Assembly (NCBI GenBank): GCA_020055645.1
Contig: CM034547.1
Location: forward strand, 20,499,013-20,563,012
DNA length: 64,000 nt
Origin: Tomocerus qinae
Lineage: Eukaryota; Arthropoda; Collembola; Entomobryomorpha; Tomoceridae
Direction of reading: 5' to 3'
Shown piece by piece: positions 1 to 15,400 of the stretch; position 1 is the stretch's first letter, and each line of letters begins with the position of its first letter. The notes beneath the pieces are model-generated. The model ran no database searches and had not been told where the DNA came from. It saw nothing but the letters and a program-made list of their open reading frames with translations. Both the position numbers and the translations under genes were made by a program.

Positions 1-3000
1 AAACCGAGCCAAACCGCAGAATTAGCGTGATCTGATCCACAGGATTATACATTTTAACATAAATACATTTGGCATTTGTTTCTTTATATACCTCATTCCA
101 ATACTAGTATAAGAATACATAATTGTATTAAGTATATAAGATACCTTAAATTACAAAAGGGAAATGTGCCTATCTGATATAGAAATCTGGTTATCTGTAC
201 TTTGTATATAGAATATACACAAATACATTAGACTACATTACGAATGATTACAAAGGTATCATGTCGAGTTGACGATGAGTTGGGTACCCTTTTGCTTCAA
301 TTCCCCTCAAAGAACAGAAAATGCTTTAGAAAAAGTGAGCTTTTCGCATTGGTAGGATTTTTCTAACTCGTTTCCCTCGACGAGTGAATCTGTACTTCAC
401 GACAGTCATAGGGATTCTCACGACCAATTTGCCCACGCATAACACCAGAAAAATGCAGCAGTAAAGTAAGCTACAGAATAAGCTAGCAATTTCCTTCCCT
501 GCCTGGTATGCTTTATATTGCACCTGCTGACACTGAGTTATTCGACGAAAGTCATGTTTTTTTGCATTGGTTCTGCTGTACAGAAACCCTTTGAGCAGAA
601 CATCCTCTGTCTTTCTTCACTATCAGTCTGTGCAAAATATTACAAAATTGGTTACTGCGGAATACCATTGATAATGTCTGTGCTTCACTTCACACTGTCA
701 CCATGTTCCGTCTTTATATTCAACTCTATTTTATCAATGTAAACAAGTATGCACTAAAACGCAATAATTAGGTGGCATACTAGGTTTTTGATAGATACCT
801 AGTTCTATGACCTTTGATCGTCGAACACTACCAGATCAGCCAGAAGCATTACCTCACACTGTTCACTCAATATCAATGGCTAATACATTACTTATCTCGT
901 GTAAGTTCGCACAAGATTTTATCTTCATGGCAATTTCGCGTTGCGTTATAGACCTCCATAGGAAAAAAGTCCCTACATAATGTCACCTTCAAATAACCCT
1001 GTTAAAATTAGCCTGTTTGCGTTACTTATTTGTGAAATTGCAATTAAAATCAGTAATAAATCAAGGAGAAATATCTACACTCAATTATATCACATGAGTT
1101 AAAATGCAATGCTGGTTATACAACATCTATCCAAGAAAGTAAATATGAATATTATCTTTAGCACAATCTGTTATTGGTACAAATTAAACTCTTACATGAA
1201 CATTTTACATAACACGATGTACTTAAATACATAGTAAACAAACTAGGCACTTTTTACAATTCATACTATGCCAATAATATATCATGTAGACATCATGGAA
1301 CTAAGTAGTAACATTTGCTTGATTTGTATGCGGATAAAAATGAAAATAATAAGTTCATGATAATAAGCAGAGTTCTCAATAAGTAGCAATGATTTATCGT
1401 GATAGTCCTGGAAAAAATACATGGGCAATGAGAGAATGTGATAACATTTCGTTTCAAGTGCCGTGGCCATAACCCAAGACTAATAAAAATTAAAAGGGCA
1501 CATTGGTTATGTCATTAGAACGATGAGGTAATCTCTATAATAAATTGGCAAAACTAATTTCTGGCCATGGTTTTGCCATTTTTATCTGGCAAGGAGAAAA
1601 GTCCCTTGAGCATTCATCTTTAATAAATCTTACTTAATTTAACTCTAAATTAATATGATCAACAAAAGACATTCTGAGAACTGATTTCTTTGATAATTTG
1701 CATTTTTCTAAATTCCAGACCATGGCTGGTTGTTAACAAATAAATTCACTCGGATTAGCTACTAAATTTAACGACTTTTGTAGATTTTGGCCATGATTCC
1801 ACCTTACTCTCAAAGATCTGTCTCCAGTGCCCACATTAGTATCCTAATGCATAGGTATTTCTAGGATAGTTTCAATGATAAAGACTTGGGTGTGTTTAAA
1901 TGTTAAGATCTCTCCATTATCACGAGGCGAGCCGTCATCATGCATGATCTGATCACACTAACTAGCTGACATCATTGGTTTAATCACACTCATTATTCTT
2001 AATCTTTACGACCAAAGTCCAATTAAAACACTTAAAGCTATCCCTATCGTTTACAATGTATTCAAAATGCAAGGGGAAGAGACGTCTGTTGTAATTTGAG
2101 TAGTATTACTATTTCTTAGACTGTAATGGAAGGTCTAGGTCCACTTTGCCATAAGATAAACATTGATGAAATATGTAGATTTTTATGTTGACCAGACCTA
2201 GCCTGGAGATTATTTATGACCACTGGTAAAGAATTTAAGTGAAAAATAGAGAGAGAGAGAGACGAGGACGAGAAGATTGAAAAAACGGAGTGAGTGTAGA
2301 TAAGTCGGGAAGCGAAAGGACTACTGTGATATCTGCCGATTGCTCAGACTGGTATGCATGTAGCTAGTCATGATGGCAGAACTAGCAGTTGTCTTGTCAT
2401 TGTGATTATGATGCATGTGTAATGACACATTTGATAATGGGGCCATCTGATATGAGATAATTACATGGCATGTCTTGTCTTGCCTCAAGCTCCTTTCTTA
2501 ATATGCTATCTGGCTTCTGCTTCACTGTCACTTCTTTTCTCTCCTGCCTATAATTATTCGTTTCGATCCTTGAAGTACCTAATTTATTTATATGATGCCA
2601 ACATTGTTGAATTACAAGTACCTTCCTTTTTATTTGTCTTTTATTAATACCCACACTACTCCTTGTTCCATTATATTTTATACTAATGAGATCTCCTAAT
2701 TGTTACAGAGCTTATACTTGTCATCTTGTTTCATTCTACTATATAACATACTTAGCTTGGTAATAACCAAATTACACCTATAAATTATTTGTTTATCGAA
2801 TTACCTACTGATTATTGTGATTATTCAATATCGGTACATGCATCTAGCGATAGAATATTTTTATCTTGTGATAAAACTAGTTCAACTTGCTCTTCCATAG
2901 AAAACTATTTTTAAATCCTTACTGAATATTTAATATTAGACTACGTATAAACCCACACTTGTATTAGACAGAGAGGTAGTAGTAGGCAGAGTTAATTCAA

Positions 3001-3354
3001 TATCACATTACTCTACTTCGTACTGGAAAAGTTACATGTTTCACACATTTATTGTTTGGTGGGTATTGTTATTGTTCTTCCATTGTATCTTGAGTATTAC
3101 AGTTACAATTCTAGCATTTTAGTCAATAAATATGTCATTCCATGTACATCATTGTCAATGTGAAGGTTTTCATTTCAGAATGTGTGTAAATATATGTGAT
3201 ATGCTTTAGTACTCTACTGACCTAGAAATATGATTCAAATAACAAAGCTTGCTTAAGCTAGATTTAGATAACAAAGGAGTGTAATATTAACCCCTTCAAA
3301 ATTTTCATGGCATCACATATTGTAGTTCAAACTCACTGTTAGACCTGCTTTCTT
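1..3354. other. AT-rich non-coding; probable 3' UTR / downstream flank of the Ser-rich gene
   Basis: No exon could be supported here. The stretch lies directly downstream of the proposed stop codon (3357-3355, minus strand) of the Ser-rich gene, so part of it is probably 3' UTR. I could not place a poly(A) site with confidence. A minus-strand reading frame at 523-326 encodes a hydrophobic stretch followed by a basic tail, but it lacks any recognisable family and is treated as chance. Confidence 0.4.
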
Positions 3355-3432
3355 TTAAACAAATGACCCTTGACAGGCTCCTTTCAGTTTTCGTTTTTCG
3401 GCTGCTTTGACTTGCTCACGGGTCTTCACGAA
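3355..3432 (-). CDS. Ser-rich gene, candidate terminal exon with basic C-terminus
   Basis: Twenty-five codons plus TAA encode FVKTREQVKAAEKRKLKG and a short tail ACQGSFV. The sequence is highly charged and unlike the surrounding AT-rich DNA. The acceptor (TTAAAGTTAG) has a poor pyrimidine tract, which lowers confidence. Only phase 0 at this acceptor stays open, and that matches the donor of the 13.2-kb microexon. Confidence 0.55.
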   Translation of the reverse strand, partial: FVKTREQVKAAEKRKLKGACQGSFV

Positions 3433-6400
3433 CTAACTTTAATACCTACCTGTCTACTAAATATAATTCAATAAGGACCTATTGTAGCTAAATACAATAT
3501 TCAAAGGTACAAAATACCTCATGACTCTTTCATATACAGAAAAAGCTTCCGCAGAAGAACATGAAAAAGGTGATTGACTAGCCGCACTGAACTAAATGTA
3601 ACTGTCCGACTTGTGTGAACTACTCTATAGTTAATAAGTGCTGTATCGTGTAATGAGTATAATAATAGACACGTAACTTTTGGTGGGAACAACTCCAACA
3701 TAATCTAAATAGCATAATGCACATTGATTTAGAATTTGACTTCATTTGACGGGTACAAATGGGATAAAAACCTAAACATAATAAGATAATATTGTGTGTA
3801 CGGTATATGCTAGTAAGTTACATTATATGACTGTAAATTCTTTTGTTATTCAACACATATTAGTGCTTGTAGTTTTTTAAAACTGATTTTATAGGACACA
3901 GGTGTTAAATCGATTTAAGTCTGCAGTTCGTTTGGTATGCGCTTTAGTGAATTATGTTAGTATACTAGTAATAATAAGTAACTGGACCTGAGTTCTCATG
4001 CTGTATATGTAATATTGATGATGCTTGTTAAAGAATGAAAAAAATAGAAGATTTATACTGCATTTAGTAAGTAGTAGCCTCCGATAGAATAATACATGGA
4101 AATAGATTTGTAAACACGTACAAAGCAAACGAAGCAGTATAAGTAAATAGTCTGAAACAACCCGTTTTCTGACCACAAGAATCTAAAGAATTAAGGAGAC
4201 CCAGAAGGAATGAAAGCTGATGCTTACATGAAAATTTATGATTGATCTCACTGATTTAGTTTTGAGATTGTTGAAAAAATCCAATATGCGCAACGAGATT
4301 TGAAATATGACTTCCTTTTTTGCACAACAGCAAAATGGTTTATCAAGGCTAGCCAAGGTAAATACTAAACTAACGAAACTACAGACATAAAACATGTAAA
4401 GCGTGTTGTTTTACGTTTTTCCATGCCACTGCACTAGTTACCTGTGAAATCGTACAAGTTACTCTAGTAAAGTAAGTACCTCAACGAACTCGTGAGTTAA
4501 TACTCAAGTCTACATGGTCAGAGTTGCATTACTAGTTAAAATGTATTTAGGTACTTGTACTAGTGTAGATTGTGTATGTTATAGAGCCGCAATGCAATTG
4601 TGCATATATTTCAGCCTCATTAGTCATTTATATTACCTTATGTATGCACAACTGTGTGATGAATGATGATGGCCTAGACAAGACTGACCGTGTGTCTTCT
4701 GGCTCTCTGAGTTTGAAATTGAAGACTGACTTTGTTTTCTAAATCCAATGTATGCATCTATGAGCTCGTTCGTAATTTATGGGTTAACTGACCAAGAATG
4801 AAATACACTATACATAAGTTCAATCATATTATAATAATACAATGCCTACACCTACATACCACATACCTACATTTCAACAAAACACCAACAAGAAACTTTA
4901 CTGCAGAAAATGCGTCTAACATTATTATGCATTTACTATTAGTTCCTATACATAGTAATAGTAATGTTATTATAATATTATGCAGAAATTGTAGTATATA
5001 GTAAACATCTAGTATATAAGTTCTAGAATTACGTTCATCATCAAAAAGTTGTTATGTAAAGGCAATTTGTTTAGAATAGCGAAAACAATCAAAGGTGAAC
5101 AGAAATGGACGAGGACGATGATGTTGAGTGAATGAGTTGAGTGAGTGAGCACTAGAAACCGGAGTTGCATTGGGATGAGAAAAATACACGGTTTTAAGAA
5201 TGGACTGGATTGATTTGATCAAAGTCTTCCTGGCTCGATAAGAAGAATATGGAATTCGTGTGTCGTGTCGTGACCATGAAATCCATTACTACGTGGTCGA
5301 CTCTCAAACTCGAAAGAGTCTCTGCTCAGCCCACAATGTGAGTATATTACCCAGTCTGGAAATTATCTACTTATTTACTCTGTCTCGATGACTTTAGAGT
5401 TTAAACTTTACTTTTCTAAACCAACACTCGTACACAGCTAGCCCGACCTCATTATGTTTATGATGATGCGCGAAAAGCTCGCCGACTCGAAATCCAAAGA
5501 GCCGATCCACACATTTTTATTGATTGATTTGATTTCTATCAAATTGATCCTATCATGTGTCATCTTCCAGATTAAACATCATTTACATGCTCATCTCTTC
5601 TGTGAATGACAGGACGCAGAACAATTTCTGCGTTCAAGGACACAAGAAAAACACAATCGCATACCATCAAGAACTTTGCCGTGTTACATAATGTACGTTT
5701 CCGTCATCACAGAATATCCTACTTACAAATAATAAAGAAGATGCCATACTACCTTATCTTATTGATACAATCTCTAGCTAAGCATAACTTTTTTTCAGAA
5801 TAAGTTTTAGATGAATTACTGATAATCTCTGTACATAACAATAATAGTTAAACTTTATAGTAGTTGTCTTATTGTGTAATATAAAAGTGATTTGTAGGTA
5901 ACCTACAGAATGGAAACAAAAAGTGTACCCAAATTATTTCCATACCTTATGCAGTTACGCAGGATAACAATAGGGATAGTTTGAATTATGAAACGAAGGT
6001 CTGTCTGATAGTTGTCTGTCTCCAGGAGGACTACTAACGTGGGCATGGACAATGAGATGTGTCGGCGGAATTATTACATTAACCAAAAATTAATTAATCG
6101 AGCTGCATGCACACACCTTGAAGTTCTGCAAGAGCACTGATATAAAATAAATGCGCTTTTACACACCTCTATCTACTACAAATACCTAAGACAATAAAGT
6201 AGAATTTGATGAGTAGCCACAATTGTATAATAAAACAGAAGGATCTCATCCGTAGGAATCCAACTTTGCACTTAACTGAAAATGCATGCAGGTATACCGC
6301 ACAGGTAGACTATTTAAAAATCACGAAAAGATACTAAGGGCTCGTTGAGAGGGAAAAAGGGACCTATCCTACCTACTTTATAAAAGTTAAAAATGATTTA

Positions 6401-9400
6401 TTAGGACTTTAGATAGGCGAAATGTTTCTAGAAAAACGATAAAACGGATTGTGAGGTTAACTGTAATTTATCAATAAAGCACAAGAACATAGTAGTAGGC
6501 AGATCGTGCATTTTGGAAGTATTTACATCCTGTTGCAATATAAAACGAGAATTATTGTGGAACAGATAACAAAATAAGTGCATTGCCCAGTGTAATAAAA
6601 TGTAACTTAACTTAGAGATAGTTCCATGTAATGCTCATAGTGCAATTGCAGTCTTAAACGTATATGGTTCTATGTAAATCGTGTCTGTATGTTACGTGGA
6701 CGAGCCGATGGAAATGGTAACGAAAGGAAACCATAAGATTTCAAACTGCTGTTTCAGGTCACTGAGATAGATAGTTAAAACCTTACATACATAATATGTA
6801 CTTTGTCTTAAGAAAACTATTAATTTAGTTATATAGTCAGACTGACTTCTGCTGTACGTACTGGTACAATTGTTCTTTGTATCTGCATACCTTTAAGTAT
6901 GAATGTGACAGTAGCCCAGTGAGCAGAAAGATGAGAAGCTGCCAAAAATGTCTATCTTTCACTTGTTTAACTTTGGTAATTGCTGGGTCGGTTTGTTAAG
7001 GTAAGGTGAGGTAATTGGTAATGTAAGAAGGGTGATAAAAGGCTCTTTGGGTGAGCCAGGTTTTTAGTGCTCGGGCAGAGAGGGAAAAAATGGGAGAAAT
7101 CTGTAGATACACCAGAAAAATGTTTTGATTCACAATAAGTATAAAGCATTTACCCATCCCTCCCTAATTCATAGCACTAAACAAAAGTAAAACAAAAGGT
7201 GGGCCAAATTATAAGATTTTTCTAATTGCATGAAGCTACAAGGTATATTAACCGAATACAAATACCTAGTGCTTAATTGCTAAGTCTATTCCAGTAAAAC
7301 GGAGCTAACGATCTACAGGAGGGCAAATACTTTCAACTTGGCTTTTCGAAACAATTATAATAACACAAATATGTAATCAATGCTTGGTGGTTTGTAAAAT
7401 ACGACTGCTGATGTAATTGTAATTGCAATGTAATGAAATCTAATGTAATGAGAAGCATACACTGCACCTGTTCTTATTTCCTTTCTGTCCGACTTTACTG
7501 ATATTCATTATCTCCCTCTTCCCATCCAGTCGTGGTCTAAGGATGCTTCTCCTTGCTTATATACTATATACATGCACTATGCAATGATATTTTAAACCAT
7601 ATACTATACTTACTATACTACTTAACTACAAAAATGCTTATACCCTGTACCTAGTCAATATAACATACCCCACTAGAAGCATAATGGACTTGTCTAGTGT
7701 ACCTAGCATAAGCATATTATTTTCTTGTACATACATTGCAACTATTAACGTAGGTATAATGAGTTTTGTCTAACGACTAAGTTTTCTACACGGCACACAG
7801 GAATACTTATCAAAGAAAGTGTACAAGTGCAAAGTGCATGTGATATCCGTTTCACGTCAGACAAGTCAAGTTACTCGGTCATTTTGATTTGATAGTAGAG
7901 GAAAGGTTGATTTGCTGTGGGTATTTACATTCATATACCTGCATTAGAATTGATTTAGGAAAAGCTACCTGTACTGTGTCCACTTGGACAGGCATAGAGG
8001 TAAATGGATTAAAATACTGCACAAAGTCCCTACCCTATGCGTTGGGAATTAAGAAAAGGGAAATAATATATAAGACTTTGCGTTCAATAAACAAAAATAC
8101 TCGCAGACATTTCAGCATCATGAATCATGGAGTTGCAATTCAATGAACTTGTACATAAAGTAGACCAGAACAAAACAAAGAACTGCAACACGACATACTG
8201 GAGATAACAGCAGCCCTACTAACTAAACCGCCTCAGCCTGAGAACCATTTCTTTCGATTCTTATGCGTACGTAGTTATAATAATCTGAGTTCGTCAAAAG
8301 GCAAGGGAATTGTGTATATAAAACCTACGATTAGAGGAGGATGGGTCTTCTGCCTATCATATTATTTTTACTGTTTTATTTAACCTGAGTGAGCAGAAGA
8401 GGATTCTAGTAGGGTATTGTACCTTAGCTGGACTACGTAAGAAGACTCTCCACAAAATAGTCAGCCGTGTTGGAGAAGCAAAACGTTGATTATTTAACCT
8501 TTTGGATGTTTAAAGCGTTGGCTCCTTCACTCAAGAGAAAGAAGACTGACTGAAATGCCCAAGACACGAGGGAACTCAAGGGTAAATGGTGTAATACTTC
8601 GTACCAGTGGTGATAGGTTTGATGGATATTACTTAAAGACTTGCCTTAAAAAGCGCCTCTACATTTATTTTCCGTGAAACTGGCGACTTATTGGACATCC
8701 TACTTCACCTTAACTGACAAAAACAACTTTTACGGATACGGCTAAGCACTATCAGGTTTACACGGAGCACGGAACTCTCAAACAGTTAGTACCTTTCATT
8801 TACACAAATGGATTTTCTTTGACAATGCTACGTTACTAAAATACACTATAAAAAATTCTGGACCTGTGCGATATGTTTCTATTGTTTATTATGCATGTTA
8901 TCTTATCCAAAACTATAATTTACAATCCCTACTACTCCTCAACTATCATTTCTACACTACATCTACAAGTAAATGTCTTAAGCAATACACACATACATAG
9001 CAAAATATTCTTTTCCTAAATTGTATGCACATACCTACCTAGGTGGCTTTGTTCCATCCAAGCTTCCTTCCTCCGCACACATCACTATTATGTCTGTCAT
9101 GTTCACATAACATCTAATATCTTGTAATGTGTTTAATATGATGTCTATCTGTACGACTGTTTTAGATTGTGCAGATAAGTAAGCACATAACAACAGTATC
9201 CAATTTTAATACTATATACTTACTATATAGGCGACCATTTTTACTGTATTAATGAATCCAAAGAACTCTGTATCTGTTTTGTGAGACAGAAAGTACACAA
9301 CGCATACATGTTTCCTTCCCAAAGAAAATAATGTCCATGCATAAATTATTATTTTTTAAGTCTGACTGCATCATTTACAAAAGATTCAATTCACTGTGTC

Positions 9401-12400
9401 GGATGGACTGACACTGAGCTAAAATAATATAATACAAATAATGTTCAAGAAACGACCGACATGGAAAAGGATCTTCACTCTTTTGGTCTGACAACCAAAA
9501 GACGAAAGTAACTTTAAACCAAGAGCAATCTCGATACCACTTTTCTTAGCGTACAAGTAGCCGCACTTCACAGACCTACACACGCCTCATAATTCAAGTA
9601 TATAAAATAATAAAATCTATAGGAATCAGTGACAATATGATACCTATGCAAAATAACACCTACTAAATGTGTAACATAATATAGTTAGTAGATAAAAGGA
9701 ATTGTATCCGTAACAAGTATCTTATACGATCGAATTAGTAAGCTTAAAACAAAAACCATTTCAATTAGTAAAAAATATGAATGCATCCACGCTGCACTAT
9801 GTAGATAAGTTCTCAAGTACCATACATACAATGGTTAAGAGATTACAATGAGACAAATGCATTCACTGTATTACATTAGTTCATAAGGAGTACCAACTAA
9901 TGTACAGACACAGAGTAGTATCATTCATTTAATCCATCCTCAATTCAAGTGTTATCTTTTAAAAAAAACTCAACTTACTTCAGGACCTGGAGTCAGGATA
10001 AGAATTTCAGTGAGTGATGTCAAAACGCCTTTGCCTTGGGCTTTTTGTCTAAACGCACGTTGTGTTGTCTATTGTTAAACTAATTTACTATTACAAATGT
10101 ACAATCCGCTAATAATATAATAATATTACATGTACTGTACACTAAGTGGTATTTTCTAAACGCGAGTTCATTGTAAATACCTGTGTACAAATAGCATACT
10201 ATAGTGTTAAGCTGTATCTTATAGTAATTCAACTGCACCAATGCCTTAATAAGCATATAGGCTTTAGAATAATTCACTAAAGACGGATTCTGCACTTGAA
10301 GTTGCTATAAGTAAATAAAATTCAATAAAATTCAATTTCAATGAACATTTTGGCTACTGTCGTGTCGTGAGCCATACTAGTGTACTTAATTGATATTGCT
10401 ATAGTCAAATAAAAGCAGTTACCTACCCACACGAACCGTTTCAATCGTAGATATTAAGTATTCAAACTAGAAGTAATCTACTACTTCATAATTACATGAG
10501 TGCCCTTGTCTTAATGTAAATAGCTGTATTATTATGCAGGTATCTGTTCTGCTCTCTAATGATATCTTCACTTGTTCATTATATTGCAGCTAACAAGTAT
10601 GATGTTTTTAGTATCCATGTGTGTATTAGAAAATTTCTGTAATCTATAATATAGCTGTTTCATATTAGGAATTCCTTCTTCTACTTAGAATACTAACAAA
10701 AATGTATTGTAGTCTCATATGTAGTAGGTAGGTCTACCACAAAATAAGTTCAAGCAAATGAATTAATTTTGAAGAGCAATGATTACTCTAATTCTAATTG
10801 TGGGATAAAAGCGCGCCTACATACTCAATTATAATTGGAGAAGAGATATACATCCACAGAAGTTAATTGGAAAATAATAGTGCATGTAAGGAAAAGAACT
10901 TTTGCACTTGACTGTTTCAACCTAAGTTTCATTACAGAAACTTTTAGAAAACAATTTATTTGGTCAACTGGATACAATTAAATAGATATAGTTATTAATT
11001 ACATGATACAGGGTAAAGGTATAGTTGGTTAAAAAATTGATTGTGTGCTTAATGCATGTAGGTACGTATGTAAATGTGAAAATGGTATCTACTTATCCAT
11101 ATGGTGACTAGTATGTACATAGACGGTACCAACTGACTAACCAACTGGCAAGGAGAATTACCTTGTATAATAATTATGTATAATAATCCGAATTAACTCA
11201 TGCTAATAAACAAGTCTCAACCAACTTAAATAACCATTTTCATGGTATGTGCTAATACTGGTACGAGCTATTACAAAAAATAAATATGAGTGAGATGGAG
11301 ATGAGATAAAGCAGGTGCTTTGCTAGATTTGGATGAAGGAGTGTTGAGCGAAACTGACGAGTAGAGCAAATGCAAAAGCAGAACAAAGTCAGTAAATCAC
11401 ATAATCTCTCTCCTCATTTCGTTTTCATTGCATTGTGTGGAATTCTATATAATATCTAAGGGATTAGGCCAAAGTGGCATATGACTCCATAACTTTAAAC
11501 TGAAGTCAACCCAAGTTAACAATAAGTACATAGTCCATACCTTTGCACGTGAGTGATGTAATTAATTTGAATTGTTCTCGGTCGCTCTACTGATTGAGAT
11601 TACAACTTTTGATGCACATGGCACATACGTAACTCGACTTTGCCTGATGTAACCTAAATAACGAATGAGCACCTAAAAGTAAAATTAAATAGAGCACCTA
11701 CGCAGGTAATGCATTTTATTTGCACTGTGCACTGGTAAATACCATAAATGTGGAATTACGTGTGAGCAGTTAACTTATTGTTAGCCTCAATTTTATATTG
11801 AAATTTCTTTGAAGTGAATTACGTCACAAGTTAAGACCATCATTAAAATTAAAGCGAAATCAGACAACCAAATAAACGTTAAAGTTTAATACGACCACAC
11901 ACTATGTAGGTATTCTTGACCAACGTCAACAGAGACAGAAATCAAAAATGGTTTACATTTCATGCTTTCAACTTTCCAATAACACGATTAAGACTACAAA
12001 TATTTTTCAATATATAGAATCAAATGATCTGCAGACATTTATTAAATTACACAAATAATTACTACAAAATGAGGAATACATCTAGCAATCCACATTATAT
12101 ACTATTAGAAATCAATAAATTATGTATGTCGAGATATTTAATTTATATAGCTATGCAGTGTAGCTATTTTGGCATAGAAGCTTTGTTACAAAAATGGTAA
12201 AACGTTTTTGTACTTATATTCCATTGTAAATCCTGGAACTAACATTTTGAAGTTCGGTAGCTATTTTTTGAAGATAAAAGTTATCGAAGTAACGTTTGAG
12301 TATAGGCTGTGAATATACGAAAAGAAATAGTAAAGAAATCAATAATGTCTTTCCAAAAATAACTACATATGAACATACCATTGTTCCATGTCCATCCATT

Positions 12401-15400
12401 CTATAAATTTTCCATCTACTCAATTCACATCTAACAAGTGTACCGAAAGTAATAAAAGGTCATTCCTTCTTTTCTAGCCTAAATATTATGGATAAGCGTT
12501 ATTCATTCACATAGCAGTTCTTAAAAGACTTACTGGTGGCATTGTACCATCGTTGAAACAGTTTCATGGGTATTATGACACGTTGCTGACAGGCAACCAA
12601 TTTTTCTTTGACATTTGTTTAAATATCGTTGACGACAGCAATGAAGCAGAACGGTTTTAGGTGCACAAGTTAAAAAGGTTGTAACGCTGTAAACCTGTAG
12701 GCTCGTATTTTACTATGCATCTTGCAAGCAGCATTTTATATGTACGATATTACCCAAAATACTATTTTTAGGGGTATATAGCAACTCATATATTGTGTAA
12801 ATTTTCCAATCTCAAAATTCTGAACTAGTTATATAAGTAGTATATAGAGTAATATTACTATTAGCATTTAGGTGCATAAATACACCGATAATATCAAAAC
12901 ATACATTAGGCGTTGGTTTTTAAAACATTCCTATCTCCCTCTTTCCTAAGAACCGAGATGCTTGTGTGGATATCCCTAATCTGGAATTTTTGGCAACCCT
13001 AAGGAGGGACTACCGAAACGTGTTACTTCCAAAGAAAGGACCAAAACATAACTGAATGAAACGTGGCTTTTGGCACTGAAATACCTAAACAGTACTTGTT
13101 TTAACACGTATATAAATCCTTGGTGGGATACACAGCATCAACAAGGCAGCGTCACTAATTTATGCGGCTTGCATCGATCGTGAGAGATCGGAGGAATATT
13201 AATGTTAATATGTAAATAGCATAAAAACTCGTGAGACTTACCCGATGAGGGGCACCCAAGATACGATGAACAGAAGCAATCTGATTGATCAGCGGCAGGT
13301 GTATATTAAAAGTGTGAGTGGGGGGTCGTGTCGGTTCGGGGAATAGTGAAGTGCAGCTGAAGGGATCAGTGTCATTCAAATATTGAATTCGACAGCTGAA
13401 CGTTTCCATTTAACTGATTGACTGACACTTCAGGCTACTAATATGTTAAAGTTATCTCTCAGAAGCACTATGCCTCTGATTTCGCAGTGATGAAAATCAC
13501 AAATCTACGTCTCATAATATAACTACAGACACAACAACTGCAACTATCGGCTAATAATCTGCAGACGTCTCTCATTTACAGATGCTAATTACTACTGCTC
13601 ACATAATATTATTATAATCTTCGACTCTTTCTTCTTAACTCAACACAACAGCAAAGTGCATTCCACTTCTTGAATGTCTTTACTTATGCACAGTCACAGG
13701 GAATGCAATGCATTACATGTTAGTTTTGCCTATGCATATGGTAATATGCTTACGAAATATTTGCATTTGGATAAGTACAGCAAGTAAGGATAAATTATAT
13801 AGTGAAAACGATTATTAAATTATTAAGGACGGGTATTTGATTTCTTTGTCTCTTTGCTAATGTCAGTGAGTTGTCTTGTCTTGTCACTCTCAGTTACATC
13901 ATCACTTTTATCGTCTTTGATGACGCGACATCAAAAAACACATTAGAATTACGTTACGTGTGGTTTTAATGTTTCCTCAGGAAATATAAACAATTAAATT
14001 CACAATGAAGCACAGGCTCTCAATCAGGACGCGGTGAATGTCACATGAAAATTTCTACCGTCCGCCTATTCACTACTGTAGTCCTACCATCATTTGCCTT
14101 GTAAATCTCTACTGTTTTCCATAACGCTTTTTGCTTATTCTCAGTAAACTAACTTTTTCTTTCCCCCATACTACATTGGAGTGAGTATGTATCGTTGCTC
14201 CATCAAAAACTGTTTACATTCACTCCTAAACTAGGTAGAGTAGGTATCTGGTATTTCCTTATTCATTAAATTAAATGATCACTCATGGAAATTTTCCATT
14301 GATTGAACTCAGAAAGTGAATTTGAGTTTTCCACAAGGAAAATCGTGGAAATTTCGCACTGTTCTGATGTGGCTATGTTTACATTATCTCACTGCACATT
14401 AGTCACATTGCATTAGTGAACAATACAAGACAGACACAAGTAAAATTCAAATTGGGTTTAATATCTTGAAAATGTCAGTGCATGACAAGTAATAACAAAT
14501 GTGCATGCTTGAGGAGCTACGGTGCGCTACTGAACTGAAAATGAGAAGCTACCAATACTAGTTAACACGTTAGCAGCGAGTAGCAGTAATGACGAGTTAC
14601 GAATAACAACATCATTGGAAGAGAGGAGAATTAAATGTAACGATTTATTTGCAGATTTTCTATAATGAGATTTATTCAGTCACCGAAGATAGAATGAGAT
14701 AGAATGCTGAGTTGCAAGATGATGAGACTAGACTCTGCTTTTGCTACGCTCTGTTTGCACCTGCCTATTTGTATAAAGGCTTTTTGCACGTTGCATTGCA
14801 CACTTCCAGTTTTGAATCAACTCTCGCTTGAATTTTTACACCAAATCCAAAGAAAACAAGTCAAATGCAATCCAAATCACCTTTACATTCACTCCCAGCA
14901 CAGTCTACTGCTTTCCGATAGTTTGTAGCAATGTATTACATGGAAACAGGGCAAAGTATGTGTTTAATTGTATATTTTTCTTTCATCAATACAGTAAAAT
15001 GTTAAGGTACTTTTATTGACAGAGGCGTTAGGTCTTAGTTATTGTTAGATAAATAGATAGCTACAGATAGCTTTTCTAAATCAACACATTAACTAAACTA
15101 TTGCTTGATTACGATTTCATGTTATGTCTTCTCCATACTCTACTCGGCTCTTTAGACGCACTGAACTGAAGTGAACTACTAAAAGTCAAATTATAACTTA
15201 GTTAACATTAATTCCCTCAGTCCCTATACACTTTTACACTGAATGCAGAATTGAATCCTTAAGAAATCGGTGATGCGGTGTAGTTGTGTACTTGCTGTTG
15301 TTGTTTGCAATGCAAGCAATAATGTGAGTAAACTTAAGTTACTTTTACTACAGCTACAGCTGCATGTGTGCAGCAAGCGTGTACGACAACAGACTGGTTT

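Noticed and set aside
326..523. Minus-strand 65-codon frame with hydrophobic stretch and basic tail
   Set aside because: No recognisable family, no supporting exon neighbours, within probable 3' UTR or flank.
2965..2990. let-7-like string GAGGTAGTAGTAGGCAG
   Set aside because: Lacks the rest of the mature sequence and no complementary arm forming a precursor hairpin was seen.
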